Part shown: in pieces, positions 1-7,834 of the stretch
Layout of the letters: every line of letters begins with the position of its first letter
Position numbering within the stretch: the stretch's first letter is position 1
Assembly: GCA_026710945.1 (NCBI GenBank)
Contig: JAPOQA010000023.1
Coordinates: 1-32,630 of the forward strand
Reading direction: 5' to 3'
Origin: Chloroflexota bacterium
GTDB lineage: Bacteria > Chloroflexota > UBA11872 > VXOZ01
DNA: 32,630 bases
Notes under the pieces: generated by a model
What the model saw: only the letters and a program-made list of their open reading frames with translations
What the model was told of the DNA's origin: nothing
Databases searched by the model: none
Program-made: the position numbers and the translations under genes

Positions 1-398
1 CATACCGATATTTGCTCGGCTACATCTTGACACTGCACCAGCGCAAGGGGCCACTGCAACATAAAGATCCCCTCTCCCCGGGGAGAGGGAGGTTTTCTCA
101 CCTACAGGTGAGTTACGCAGAGGTCTCTGTCGAGGGAGAGGGAACACTCTCGCTTCCGCTTAGGTTTCGCAAGGGTCTCCACCGGGAGAGGGTTAGAGCC
201 TGCCCCGTACTCGATACAGCGTACCGACACGATACGGGGTCTCCGTGATGAAAGAAAGGACGGCCTCACTGCGGCGAGGGCTATGCAAAGGTCTCCCTGG
301 GAAGAGAATTGGAGTGAGGAGGCGACGCAAAGCCGACCTAATTCAAACTGATTGGTAGGGTTTTACAGTAGTCTCCTATCGGCCTGCGCGCCTGCAAG
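1..398. repeat. Gene-free spacer of composite palindromic repeats
   Basis: No coding region is convincing here. From about 69 to 247 the sequence is built from modules that recur elsewhere in the window: CCCTCTCC/GGAGAGGG stems (near 69-90, 132-142 and 180-190), a GCAAGGGTCTCC-type motif (about 170-180, again near 285-296), and a block containing GCCTGCCCCGTACTCGATAC (from about 200) that ends in GATACGGGG. The order and orientation of the modules differ between sites, as expected of dispersed, recombining intergenic repeats. Similar blocks lie at 10684-10985 and 15640-15735. Confidence 0.7.
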
Positions 399-1226
399 CT
401 ATGATTCATCCAGCCGTTGCCGCACTGCCTCGAAAAGCAGAATGCCCGCGGCCATGCCGACGTTGAGGGATTCCACCTCATTGGCAAGCGGGATCGACAC
501 CGCGGCGGTCTGTAGACTGCTGCCCAATTCGCTGGTGCCGTGGGCCTCCGCGCTCACAATTAGCAGGGTCGGTTCGGTCCAGTCAACCGTATCGTAGCGC
601 TCGCCGCCCCGCGCCGTAGCCGCAAGACGCTGCGTAAACCCTCCGCCGACCTTACGCACGTCGTCCTCGCTGCGAAGACCCAGCAGCACAGTGCGAAAGT
701 GGGCGCCCATCGCCCCGCGCAGCACCTTGGGGTTAAATGGGTCTACGCTACCGGGGCCAAATAGCACACCGTCGGCATTGGCGGCAGCGGCGGCGCGCAG
801 AATCATGCCCGCGTTTCCCGGATCCTGCACGCCATCGAGTAGCACCGCCAGGGTAGGCCGGGGCGGCAATGCCGGCTCATCCGGTAACGAGCAGACCGCC
901 ACCACGCCCTGCGGCGTAGTCGTGTCCGCCAGAGTCGCGAAGACGTCCGGCGCAACGTGTATGAGGGCATAGGCGGCATCTTCGTGGAGACTTTCGAGGA
1001 AGGCGCGGCTGCGTTCGTGGGCGGTAAGCAATTCGGCGCAGACGTAGAGCGAGGAAACTCGATCGGCGGCGAGCGCCTCTTCCACCAGGCGCACGCCTTC
1101 TACGACAAACGCACGCTCTTTCCGTCGCTGCCGCGACGATTGCAACAACGACCGCACGCGCTTGATCTGCGGGTTGTCCTTGCTCATGATGTAGTGCGGA
1201 ATTGTACTCATGTTGTGTATGTTCAC
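399..1226 (-). CDS. SpoU/TrmH-family RNA 2'-O-methyltransferase
   Basis: This is probably an S-adenosylmethionine-dependent methyltransferase acting on a ribose 2'-OH of rRNA or tRNA (SPOUT class, RlmB/TrmH/TsnR-like). Residues 18-115 look like the L30e-like substrate-binding domain common in this family. The C-terminal catalytic domain shows motif 1 at 131-145 (DGVQDPGNAGMILRA), a motif 2 region at 221-230 (LLIVSAEAHG, less canonical than the usual GSEGxG) and motif 3 at 245-266 (IPLANEVESLNVGMAAG and on), which form the trefoil-knot SAM pocket. The length of 275 residues is normal. The first codon is GTG; ATG codons at 1211 or 1187 are also possible, and no good ribosome site decides between them. 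The exact RNA target cannot be told from sequence. It stands alone, with repeat-rich spacers on both sides. Confidence 0.93.
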   Translation of the reverse strand: MNIHNMSTIPHYIMSKDNPQIKRVRSLLQSSRQRRKERAFVVEGVRLVEEALAADRVSSLYVCAELLTAHERSRAFLESLHEDAAYALIHVAPDVFATLADTTTPQGVVAVCSLPDEPALPPRPTLAVLLDGVQDPGNAGMILRAAAAANADGVLFGPGSVDPFNPKVLRGAMGAHFRTVLLGLRSEDDVRKVGGGFTQRLAATARGGERYDTVDWTEPTLLIVSAEAHGTSELGSSLQTAAVSIPLANEVESLNVGMAAGILLFEAVRQRLDES

Positions 1227-1650
1227 TCTGGGGGTATGTGGCTCGTCATGGTTTTCTAATCATTCGACCGGCAGTATCGCACCACTGGTCTCCTTGGAGC
1301 AACTATCCTGTTGTAGCGCGGGGGCTTGTCCCCCGCTCTTGGGACGGAGTGCGCTCGGTAACTCTGACCGGAACAGGGGTCGAGGTAGGAATCCACTACC
1401 ACTGCTCTCCTGGACTCCGGCTTGCGCCGGAGTGACGGCGCGCGACTCATTGGAACCTGCCGTGTTCTAGCTAGTTTTGGACCCGCAAACGGAGGGCGGG
1501 GGCTTTCCCCAAATGAAAGAATGTTCGCCCCGGAGCAGAGCAGACGGCTTTCCGTCCCAATTCGAGTACGGGGTAAGTCTTGGGGGGAGTAATGAAAAAT
1601 CCCACTCCGTCTAGTATACCGTGCACGCGTACGGGCGGTCTGTGCGCGGT
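1227..1650. repeat. Gene-free spacer with two perfect hairpins
   Basis: No gene is supported. Two stable hairpins are visible. One is GCGGGGG-CTTGT-CCCCCGC at 1318-1336, repeated exactly at 15118-15136 and in shorter form at 15840-15852. The other is ACTCCGGC-TTGC-GCCGGAGT at 1414-1433, followed by GACGG. Both resemble dispersed palindromes rather than terminators, since no T-run follows. The remainder (about 1440-1650) shows nothing I can name. Confidence 0.6.
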
Positions 1651-2466
1651 CTATGCGCCCAATCCGGCCAGCAAGGCGCGGAGCGCAGTGCATTGGGCCA
1701 GAAACTCTGGTGAGGAGCGGTAATTGTGGGAATCCTCGTGGCCGTTCTCGAAGACCGTTCCAGCGGCGGTGGGTGGCTGGTCCAAGACGAGCACGCGTTG
1801 GCCGAGAAAGACCGCCTCCTCGATATTGTGGGTCACGAGCACCGTGGTGAGCCCGTGTTCCTGGATTAACTCCAGCACAACGTTCTGCAGGCGTTCGCGG
1901 GTGAGGGCATCCAGCGAGTTGAACGGCTCGTCCATCAGCAGCAAGTTGGGCTGGAAGACAAGGGTGCGGGCGATAGCTGCGCGCTGGCGCTGGCCGCCGG
2001 AGATTTGAGCCGGATAGTGATCGCGCAGCGCGGCGATGTCGAGACGTTCCAGCCAGTATGCCACCTGCTCTTCCTGCTGCGCGCGCGGCGCGCCGCGCAA
2101 TTGCAGGCCGAGCCGCACATTGTCCCACACCGTCGCCCACGGCAGCAGGCCGTAGTCTTGCAAAATCAGCCCTGTCGTGCTGCTGGGGCGCGGCTTTCCC
2201 ACCGCGCTGCCGTCCACCTGCACCGCGCCCGCTTGCGGCTGGCGCAAGCCCGTAAGCAGGTAGAGCAGGGTGGACTTGCCGCAGCCGGAAGGGCCGATCA
2301 CGGCCCAGGCATCGCCTGGTGTGACTTGCCAAGAAAAGGCATCGAAGATTGGTTGGTCTTCTCGGTAAGCGAACGTCACGTCTTGAAGTTCCGCGCGAGG
2401 CGGGGGGTCTGCGGTGTCGGCAATGCTAGTCTCCGCAGGCGGAACGGCTTGACGGGGTACACTCAT
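1651..2466 (-). CDS. ABC transporter ATP-binding protein, NitT/TauT/SsuB type
   Basis: Cytoplasmic ATPase subunit of an importer of the nitrate/sulfonate/taurine class. All nucleotide-binding motifs are intact: Walker A GPSGCGKST at 58-66, Q-loop Q103 in ILQDYGLLPW (the 'LPW' is characteristic of this subfamily), signature ISGGQRQR from 155, Walker B LLLMDEP from 175 and the switch histidine H213 in VTHN. The 271-residue length is usual. GGAG at 2474-2477 lies seven bases before the ATG, supporting the start. The matching substrate-binding lipoprotein is encoded just upstream (2768-3766), but the 301 bases between them hold no permease, and none is present elsewhere in the window. The family is clear; the transported substrate is not. 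Confidence 0.95.
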   Translation of the reverse strand: MSVPRQAVPPAETSIADTADPPPRAELQDVTFAYREDQPIFDAFSWQVTPGDAWAVIGPSGCGKSTLLYLLTGLRQPQAGAVQVDGSAVGKPRPSSTTGLILQDYGLLPWATVWDNVRLGLQLRGAPRAQQEEQVAYWLERLDIAALRDHYPAQISGGQRQRAAIARTLVFQPNLLLMDEPFNSLDALTRERLQNVVLELIQEHGLTTVLVTHNIEEAVFLGQRVLVLDQPPTAAGTVFENGHEDSHNYRSSPEFLAQCTALRALLAGLGA

Positions 2467-2767
2467 CCATTTGCTCCAAACACCATAGCGATGCGGCGCT
2501 TACGGGTTGATGCCCTGCAGTGATTCTCACCAACAGGTGGAGTTCGTCCAGGCCGGCCTACTCTCAGCAGGGAAAGGAACGGCCCACTTTAGAATATGGT
2601 TTGGCGAGATACTTTGGGAGGAACCCGGTACGCGACTGCGAAGAGCCGTACTACACTGCGCCCACTGGCCCATTCACAAGTTTAAGGCTTGTAGCCACCG
2701 CATGCGGCGACAGCACATCAAGCAGCCACAGTCAGAATCCCGTCTTCTAGATTCGTGTCAGCGAGAC
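2467..2767. other. 301-base spacer where a permease gene would be expected
   Basis: This is the position between the substrate-binding protein and the ATPase genes where NitT/TauT operons usually carry a permease. I see no reading frame with hydrophobic segments on either strand, and no repeat or RNA gene. GGAG at 2474-2477 is the ribosome site for the ATPase gene. Confidence 0.6.
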
Positions 2768-3766
2768 CTAGCCGGGCAAGAAGCGGTCATCAATCAGGTT
2801 TTCGTACGGGATTGCTTCTTGCAGCAGGCCGCGACCGACTGCCCACTCGCCTACCGCCTCATACTCTTCCCGGGTCACAACTGAAGCAGCGGGAAATTGG
2901 GGTACGGAAAACGTGCCAAACAGAGGAGGAGGAATACGGCCGCGCGCTTCCATGAGGTCCTGGTAATTTCCCGGATTGCTGTTGATGCGGTTGACGCCGG
3001 CCTCGAAACCATCCATGAAGCCGCGCACCGTGTCTTCCTGGCTCGCAATCACGTCGCTGCGAAACGAGAGCAGTGAGGCGCCGAACTGGGTCTCGGCATC
3101 ATCCCTGATGAGGCGCGTGCCAGCCGTTGCTATGCTCAGGCTGACGAGGGGCTCCGGCAGCACGGCAGCGGTCACGTTGCCCTGATTGATCATCTCCAGG
3201 CGCAGTGGAATGCTGGGCACGGCCACCTTCTCAACGTCGTCGTGGCCGAGACCTACGGTACCGAGCATCCTGTCCAGTACATACTCGATAATGGTGTTGG
3301 GCGAAATCGCGATCTGCTGGCCCTTCACGTCCTCGATCTTCTCGATGTTGGAACCCTTGCTCGCAATGAGCGCAAAGAGCGAGAGTTGCTCGGTGGAGCG
3401 TAAAATCACCCGCACGTTTCGGGTGAAATCCTGCTCGCGATTCAGAGCCGTCGACGAAACAAAGTCGTTCAACACGCCGTCAACCTGCTTTGAGGTATAG
3501 GCGGTGTCGCGCTCCAATGCGCTGGAAAACGGCACCAATTCAACTTCCAGGTTTTCCGGGAACAAGCCTTCCTGTTCCGCCACGTAGACCGGCAACATGT
3601 CAATGAGCGGAAGATCGCCAATGCGAAGCTTGGTCGGTTCCGCCGCGGCCTCTTGCCCTGCGGTGTCGCTTGTCGTTACCGTCACCTGACCGCAAGCGGC
3701 AAGCATGGGGAGCGCCAGCGCGCCGGCGACCGCTCCACGGAGTAGTGTTCGTCGTGTGAGAGCCAA
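2768..3766 (-). CDS. NitT/TauT-family substrate-binding lipoprotein (NMT1/SsuA-like)
   Basis: Extracytoplasmic, membrane-anchored binding protein that would deliver a small solute to an ABC importer. I place the start at a TTG codon (3764-3766) because a near-perfect AAGGAGG (3776-3782) lies ahead of it and the resulting N-terminus is a clean signal: TRRTLLRG (Tat-like twin arginine, residues 4-11), a hydrophobic stretch, then a lipobox LAAC with Cys25. The mature part (PTKLRIGDLPLIDMLPVYVA, then GQQIAISPNTIIEYVLDRML and AAVLPEPLVS) matches the two-lobe NMT1/SsuA fold. It is 332 residues long. The ABC ATPase (1651-2466) follows on the same strand without a permease. The ligand could be a sulfonate, a pyrimidine-type thiamine precursor or another solute; sequence alone does not decide. 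Confidence 0.92.
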   Translation of the reverse strand: MALTRRTLLRGAVAGALALPMLAACGQVTVTTSDTAGQEAAAEPTKLRIGDLPLIDMLPVYVAEQEGLFPENLEVELVPFSSALERDTAYTSKQVDGVLNDFVSSTALNREQDFTRNVRVILRSTEQLSLFALIASKGSNIEKIEDVKGQQIAISPNTIIEYVLDRMLGTVGLGHDDVEKVAVPSIPLRLEMINQGNVTAAVLPEPLVSLSIATAGTRLIRDDAETQFGASLLSFRSDVIASQEDTVRGFMDGFEAGVNRINSNPGNYQDLMEARGRIPPPLFGTFSVPQFPAASVVTREEYEAVGEWAVGRGLLQEAIPYENLIDDRFLPG

Positions 3767-3802
3767 GTTCTCTTTCCTCCTTAACTGCGTTGATATGCGT
3801 GC

Positions 3803-3832
3803 AGCATACCGTACTTGTGAACATAAGTACAA
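3803..3832 (-). promoter_or_regulatory. Possible promoter/operator of the binding-protein gene
   Basis: Read on the minus strand, TTGTAC (3827-3832) and TATGCT (3803-3808) are 18 bases apart and would fire toward the lipoprotein gene starting at 3766. They overlap an inverted repeat with arms GTACTT (3811-3816) and AAGTAC (3825-3830), a plausible regulator site. The match to consensus is only moderate. Confidence 0.3.
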
Positions 3833-3933
3833 ATGCCCTATGTGGGTTAGGCAAACGCCTGGTACAGCCTCGTGGCGATAGGCTTCCGAATAATTGATTC
3901 ACACTTCGCCCTGATCGAAAAGAGAGGAAATGC

Positions 3934-4530
3934 CTACAGATGGTAGCGCAAGCGATCGGGAAGGGCATCCGGGAAGCCAAGCAGCGTGAGAGCGCGGCCC
4001 ACACTGAAATCCACCATGTCCTGGATGTCCTTGGGGTGGTTGTAGAAGGTAAGCATGGGCGGCACGATGGTGACCCCCAGCCGCGCGAGCTTCAGCCAGG
4101 ACTCGAGGTGGATAGCGGAGAGCGGCGTTTCACGGGGCACGAGTACCAGCGGCCGCCTTTCTTTGATGGTGACTTCCGCCGCGCGGTGGAGCACGTTCGT
4201 GCAGATGCCGTTGGCGATGGCTGCCGCCGATCCCGTGCTGCACGGGACGATGATCATCCCCGCAGTGAGCAGACTGCCGCTGGCAATCAAGGCGGCCTCG
4301 TCGCCCACGTCAATCAGCGTCACGTCGCCCGCGTGCGACCAGCGAACAGCAGCCTCCTCAAGCGACTCATCCAGCTCTTGCTGCCACACCAGCCGGCCGT
4401 TATTGCTGCACGTCACGTACAAGGGCACACCGTGCGCCGCCAGCCACGTGACGCAACGCTCCGTCAACGCCGCGCCGCTGGCCGCCGTGATGCCGACGAC
4501 TACGGGCAACTGCCGATTCTGAATCTTCAC
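3934..4530 (-). CDS. ubiX: UbiX-family flavin prenyltransferase
   Basis: UbiX enzymes attach a dimethylallyl group to FMN to make the prenylated flavin cofactor used by UbiD decarboxylases. The 198-residue length and motifs fit: GITAASGAAL at 13-22 (FMN binding; most relatives have GASGA), PCSTGSAAAIANG at 96-108, and KERRPLVLVPRETPL at 123-137, followed by IHLESWLKLARLGVTIVPP. The start is a GTG at 4528-4530 with an in-frame TGA directly before it, so translation cannot begin further upstream. No UbiD partner is present in the window. The gene precedes the transporter genes on the same strand, about 170 bases away, so cotranscription is possible but unproven. A flavoprotein cysteine decarboxylase is less likely given the prenyl-transferase-type C-terminal motif. 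Confidence 0.92.
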   Translation of the reverse strand: MKIQNRQLPVVVGITAASGAALTERCVTWLAAHGVPLYVTCSNNGRLVWQQELDESLEEAAVRWSHAGDVTLIDVGDEAALIASGSLLTAGMIIVPCSTGSAAAIANGICTNVLHRAAEVTIKERRPLVLVPRETPLSAIHLESWLKLARLGVTIVPPMLTFYNHPKDIQDMVDFSVGRALTLLGFPDALPDRLRYHL

Positions 4531-4657
4531 TCACATACGCTTTCACACTATCATTGCACAGATGCTATGCAACGATCTTGAATTGCAGGCCTGCGACATT
4601 CTCGCGAACCTTACTTCATGGAGCAGAGGCTAAGCGGATTCCCGCCACTTTCCTAGC

Positions 4658-5698
4658 CTATGCAACCCACTCCAGCACCCGATTGGAAAGAGCATTTGCT
4701 CCTTGTCCAGTCTGAACCGAGACGCTCTTTAGTTCCCGCCAAGCCCTCTCAGGAATTTCCTTCGATTGATACCAAGCTGTCAATACTGGCTCAAGTCCCA
4801 CTCTCTGCTTCCATTCCATGCTCAAACTATAGAATCGATACCCCAACATAACGAAGCTCGCTACGGCCATCGGTATCGCCAAAGCGCCTAGTATCGGAGT
4901 CAACTCAGGGAAGACAATTGCCAACCCCACGACAAGCCCCGATATGACTACAGCGAGCGCAACTCGCTTGCGCAGCCGCTTCCAAACCCTTGAGTACAAT
5001 TCAGCCTTGCTTATCTCCCCATCGTAGTACCGCAGACCTTCCTCCATTACGGCGAACACGCCCTCCACCACAGCCGTAACGAGAGCCGCAGTCACCGTGG
5101 CTTGAGCCGTCAACGTTATGGTATGACGTAGCTCCACCGTTTGCAGCGCCTGCTTCGCAGCCGCAAGATCCGCCTCCGTCATGGTCACTGCGCCTCTGTC
5201 CTGGTTGATGCTCCTTTCCTCGAAGATGCCATTGCTGGCGCCATCACTGCCACCCAAGCTTCGTGGCACTATGTGGCTCCAGTCCCGTCCACTGCGAAAC
5301 TCCTGCAACGCTTCCGGCCCTGCCATGCGAATAGCGTCTGGTATCGTCTCCCATACCGCCTCCGCTCCCGCCAAGTCCCGTAACTCGCCGCGCGTGCCCG
5401 CTCGCTGGTAATACTCGCTGAGATTAGTTGGCAGCGAATTGAAGTCAAGATTGCTTAGCCAACTGTTCGCAAACGTGCCCGCTACCCAGAACTGCAAAGC
5501 GCCGGTTCGTATGTACTGCTGCACGTCGGGAGTCTCAGCCGCTGGAGTCAGTCCTTCGATCTTGACGATAGCCGTGTCACCGTTTTGGCTCGGGACAGGC
5601 TTGCGCAAACGCCGCTCCAGCGCGTTATGGACGGCATCGGCAGAAAGAATGGCGACAGTCACTGGTTGACGAAGGACAGACTGTACGTTTGGTATCAC
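4658..5698 (-). CDS. Uncharacterised protein: HNH-like motif plus C-terminal membrane hairpin
   Basis: I do not recognise this 346-residue protein as a named family. GGAGG at 5706-5710 with a 7-base gap supports the GTG start at 5696-5698; an in-frame GTG at 5720-5722 has no ribosome site. Residues 139-175 read DWSHIVPRSLGG, then SNGIFEE, then NQDRGAVTMT. The ordered His142, Asn156 and Asn165 resemble an HNH nuclease core (inference). A hydrophobic stretch at about 195-218 is followed by a basic segment (WKRLRKR) and two strong membrane spans at about 246-263 and 267-289, then a soluble tail. A membrane-tethered nuclease or toxin is plausible but not shown. It has its own promoter, and the 79-residue gene at 5912-6151 lies upstream on the same strand. 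Flanking DNA is more AT-rich than the window, hinting at transfer. Confidence 0.75.
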   Translation of the reverse strand: MIPNVQSVLRQPVTVAILSADAVHNALERRLRKPVPSQNGDTAIVKIEGLTPAAETPDVQQYIRTGALQFWVAGTFANSWLSNLDFNSLPTNLSEYYQRAGTRGELRDLAGAEAVWETIPDAIRMAGPEALQEFRSGRDWSHIVPRSLGGSDGASNGIFEERSINQDRGAVTMTEADLAAAKQALQTVELRHTITLTAQATVTAALVTAVVEGVFAVMEEGLRYYDGEISKAELYSRVWKRLRKRVALAVVISGLVVGLAIVFPELTPILGALAIPMAVASFVMLGYRFYSLSMEWKQRVGLEPVLTAWYQSKEIPERAWRELKSVSVQTGQGANALSNRVLEWVA

Positions 5699-5764
5699 TA
5701 AACCGCCTCCCTGCAACGGCACTATATTGGAAATTGCTACTCTCGACTTATACTTTTGCGCAGT

Positions 5765-5793
5765 ATTATGCCACGATTTGTGCGATTTTTCAA
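5765..5793 (-). promoter_or_regulatory. Sigma-70-type promoter for the HNH-like gene
   Basis: On the minus strand TTGAAA (5788-5793) and CATAAT (5765-5770) are separated by exactly 17 bases, with five of six matches in each box to the housekeeping consensus. It lies in AT-rich DNA and would start transcription about 60 bases before the GTG at 5698. Confidence 0.6.
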
Positions 5794-5911
5794 GTTAAAG
5801 TATAATGTTTTCCTATATGTTCCCTCTCAGTTTCCTAGTCCTCTGCTTTGAGTCTGAGCAGCAATTCCTTCGAGTGCTAACAGTGTCGCCACGGTTTGAA
5901 CACCGTACATG

Positions 5912-6151
5912 CTACTGACTGTCGACTCCCAACCTGAGCCGAGAGGTAATACAACGTCTGATCGCATCAAAGTAGCGCGGTGGGCATCTCAAAGTGTCTC
6001 GGTCTGGACTAGAATTCCAAGATATTCGCCCGATAAGGCCCAACTCACGCTTAACCTTCGCAATGCAGCATGTCTTTACCGAGGATGGTTGGACACCGAG
6101 CTCTTGAGCAGCGCAGTCCTGGATTTCTTTGTATGTCGGCATTGAACTCAC
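5912..6151 (-). CDS. Small conserved protein (YKEIQ...KTCxIAxVK type, DUF7669-like)
   Basis: This 79-residue protein begins at GTG 6149-6151, six bases after a strong GGGAGG (6158-6163); an ATG three codons later would also give MPTYKEIQ. The order YKEIQ (7-11), KTCCIAKVKRELGL (26-39), then RCPPRYFDAIRRCI (55-68) matches a widespread small-protein pattern (YKEIQxxV...PKTCWIAHVKE...CPPEK...I), catalogued as I recall near DUF7669. The usual tryptophan in KTCW is replaced by Cys. The fold looks like a small helix-turn-helix domain, possibly nucleic-acid binding; its role is unknown. It lies upstream of the HNH-like gene on the same strand with a 213-base gap that carries a separate promoter. Confidence 0.65.
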   Translation of the reverse strand: MSSMPTYKEIQDCAAQELGVQPSSVKTCCIAKVKRELGLIGRISWNSSPDRDTLRCPPRYFDAIRRCITSRLRLGVDSQ

Positions 6152-6315
6152 GATGTGCCTCCCACTTCGTAGTTCTCTTTACCGTTCATCGCCAGATTAG
6201 CACAAGCGGTTGATAGGCTAGAGGTAGTGTACAAACGAGAGGACGCTTGAGGCTGCAAAGAGATCAAACTAATCGTCGGCAGGAATCACACTGCCCAGAC
6301 GGTTTCCGAATGATC

Positions 6316-7389
6316 TCACAGAAACTTCCCCCGCCCTTGGATTGGCAGCGTCATCACCACCTCTTCGCCGTGGCAGAGGTGGTACTCATCATGTACGGCA
6401 ATGGTCGTATCGCCGTGCATGGGCAGCAGTTCCACCTGATCGCCGGGGCGAATGGGATGGCTGGTATCGTCCAGGCGGATGCAGGCGTTCTCCTCGCCCT
6501 CGCGGTAGAATTCGCAATCGGGGACGTTGAGCACCTGCGGCATGCCGAACTCGTTGGTTAGCGACTTCATGCCCACGTCGACAACGACCCGCTCCGGCGT
6601 GGGACGGCTGATCACCGTAACGATTACGGTGAGCGCGCAGCGAAACTCCGGCTTCAGCGGCCGGTAACGTCCGTCCATGAAGACGTACGAGCCCGGCTGC
6701 AGCTCGGTAATGCCCGGATAGTTGCCGGTCAGGTCATAAGTGCCGGTGCCCGCGGCGGAGACCGTCTGCACAGGAATGCCGTGGGCGCGGATGAGATCGG
6801 CGGTGCCCACCAGTCTCTCTTGGTCCGCATGCACCATCCGCTGGCGTTCGTCCGCGTCCTCGATGAACATGCAGTGGCCCTCGTAGCCCATGATTCCCGC
6901 GAATACCACGCATTCCAGCTCCATGATGCCCCGCGCCAGTTCAAGCGTCGGCTCACCGGGAGCGGTGCCGCAGCGCAGCGACCCGCTATCCACCTCGATG
7001 AGCAAATTGAGCGTACTCCCCATGTCCATGGCCGCCCGCGCCGCCGCCGCGGCGCACGGCAGACTATCCACGGCCAATGTGATCTTGGCGTAGTGCGCGA
7101 GGCCCGCCAGTTGGCGCAACTTGCGCGGATCGGCGATCTCATTGGTGACGAGGATGTCCTTCACGCCCCCTTGCACCATGACCTCGGCTTCACTGAGCTT
7201 TGCCACGCAGACTCCCACCGCTCCCTGTGCCATCTGCATGTGCGCAAAGAACGGGTTCTTATGGGTCTTGGCGTGGGGGCGCAGGTCCACGCCGGCCCCA
7301 TCGGCAAAGTCCTGCATGAGGCGCAGATTGTGGCGGACCGACTCCATATCAATGCAGAGCGCCGGGGTTGGGAGATCGAATTTGTTCAC
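6316..7389 (-). CDS. D-threonine aldolase/D-serine dehydratase-like PLP enzyme
   Basis: Alanine-racemase-fold PLP enzyme of the metal-dependent DSD1/D-threonine aldolase family, acting on beta-hydroxy D-amino acids. From the chosen GTG (7387-7389; GGAG at 7400-7403) the protein has 357 residues. It opens with FDLPTPALCIDMESV, and LRPHAKTHK at 36-44 carries the Schiff-base lysine K41. SAAGTGTYD (211-219) and DVGMKSLTNEFGMP (271-284) follow. Near the end, LLPMHGDTTIAVHDEYH has His325-x-Asp327, the metal-site spacing of D-threonine aldolase; D-serine dehydratases usually have His-x-Cys. That favours an aldolase-type retro-aldol cleavage, but the substrate remains inferred. It is monocistronic, with repeat-bearing DNA upstream. 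Confidence 0.9.
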   Translation of the reverse strand: MNKFDLPTPALCIDMESVRHNLRLMQDFADGAGVDLRPHAKTHKNPFFAHMQMAQGAVGVCVAKLSEAEVMVQGGVKDILVTNEIADPRKLRQLAGLAHYAKITLAVDSLPCAAAAARAAMDMGSTLNLLIEVDSGSLRCGTAPGEPTLELARGIMELECVVFAGIMGYEGHCMFIEDADERQRMVHADQERLVGTADLIRAHGIPVQTVSAAGTGTYDLTGNYPGITELQPGSYVFMDGRYRPLKPEFRCALTVIVTVISRPTPERVVVDVGMKSLTNEFGMPQVLNVPDCEFYREGEENACIRLDDTSHPIRPGDQVELLPMHGDTTIAVHDEYHLCHGEEVVMTLPIQGRGKFL

Positions 7390-7834
7390 AGTTTGCTTAC
7401 TCCATGGGGATTGTCTGGCTTCTTGATGCGAGCCCTTTCCGCAATGCGCCTGCAAGTGCAGGGAGACCTTTTGGGTAGTCGCGGGAGTCCCACCGTGCCT
7501 TGACAGCCGTTACCCTTCGACAGGCTCAGGGCGAACGGCTGCGCTTCGCGTAAACCAATTGCCGCTCACGCTTTGAGCCTACAGCAATCTTAGTACAGGC
7601 TGGCCTAGGGCGAACGGGCAATTGCCAAGTTGATTTGGCTCTAAGTATATCGCCGTCCGCGCACGAGTGTAACTAAGGCGCTCCCGGAGGTGTCTGAACA
7701 AGATTGCGCGCGAAGGTCTCCCTCATTGCCTCCTCGCCAAAGTCAATCGTCCGAATACGGTATACTCCTATCAACACGAGCAACGGCAAACGCAGAAAAC
7801 CCAGCCAGAATCTTCTCGGAAGGAAAGACGCACT
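7390..7834. repeat. Spacer with a CTTCGACAGGCTCAGGGCGAACG repeat unit
   Basis: No gene is seen. Positions 7515-7537 carry a 23-base unit (starts CTTCGACAGGC, ends AGGGCGAACG) that is identical to the reverse complement of 15474-15496, an arm of the element at 15397-15536. A degenerate copy lies near 7592-7610. The rest of the spacer is unique. The last part serves as the leader of the amidohydrolase gene, with GGAAGGAAAG at 7818-7827. Confidence 0.6.

Noticed and set aside
1318-1336. Rho-independent terminator after the ABC ATPase or before the methyltransferase
   Set aside because: The hairpin is strong but has no T-run on either strand and occurs again at 15118-15136 away from any gene end.
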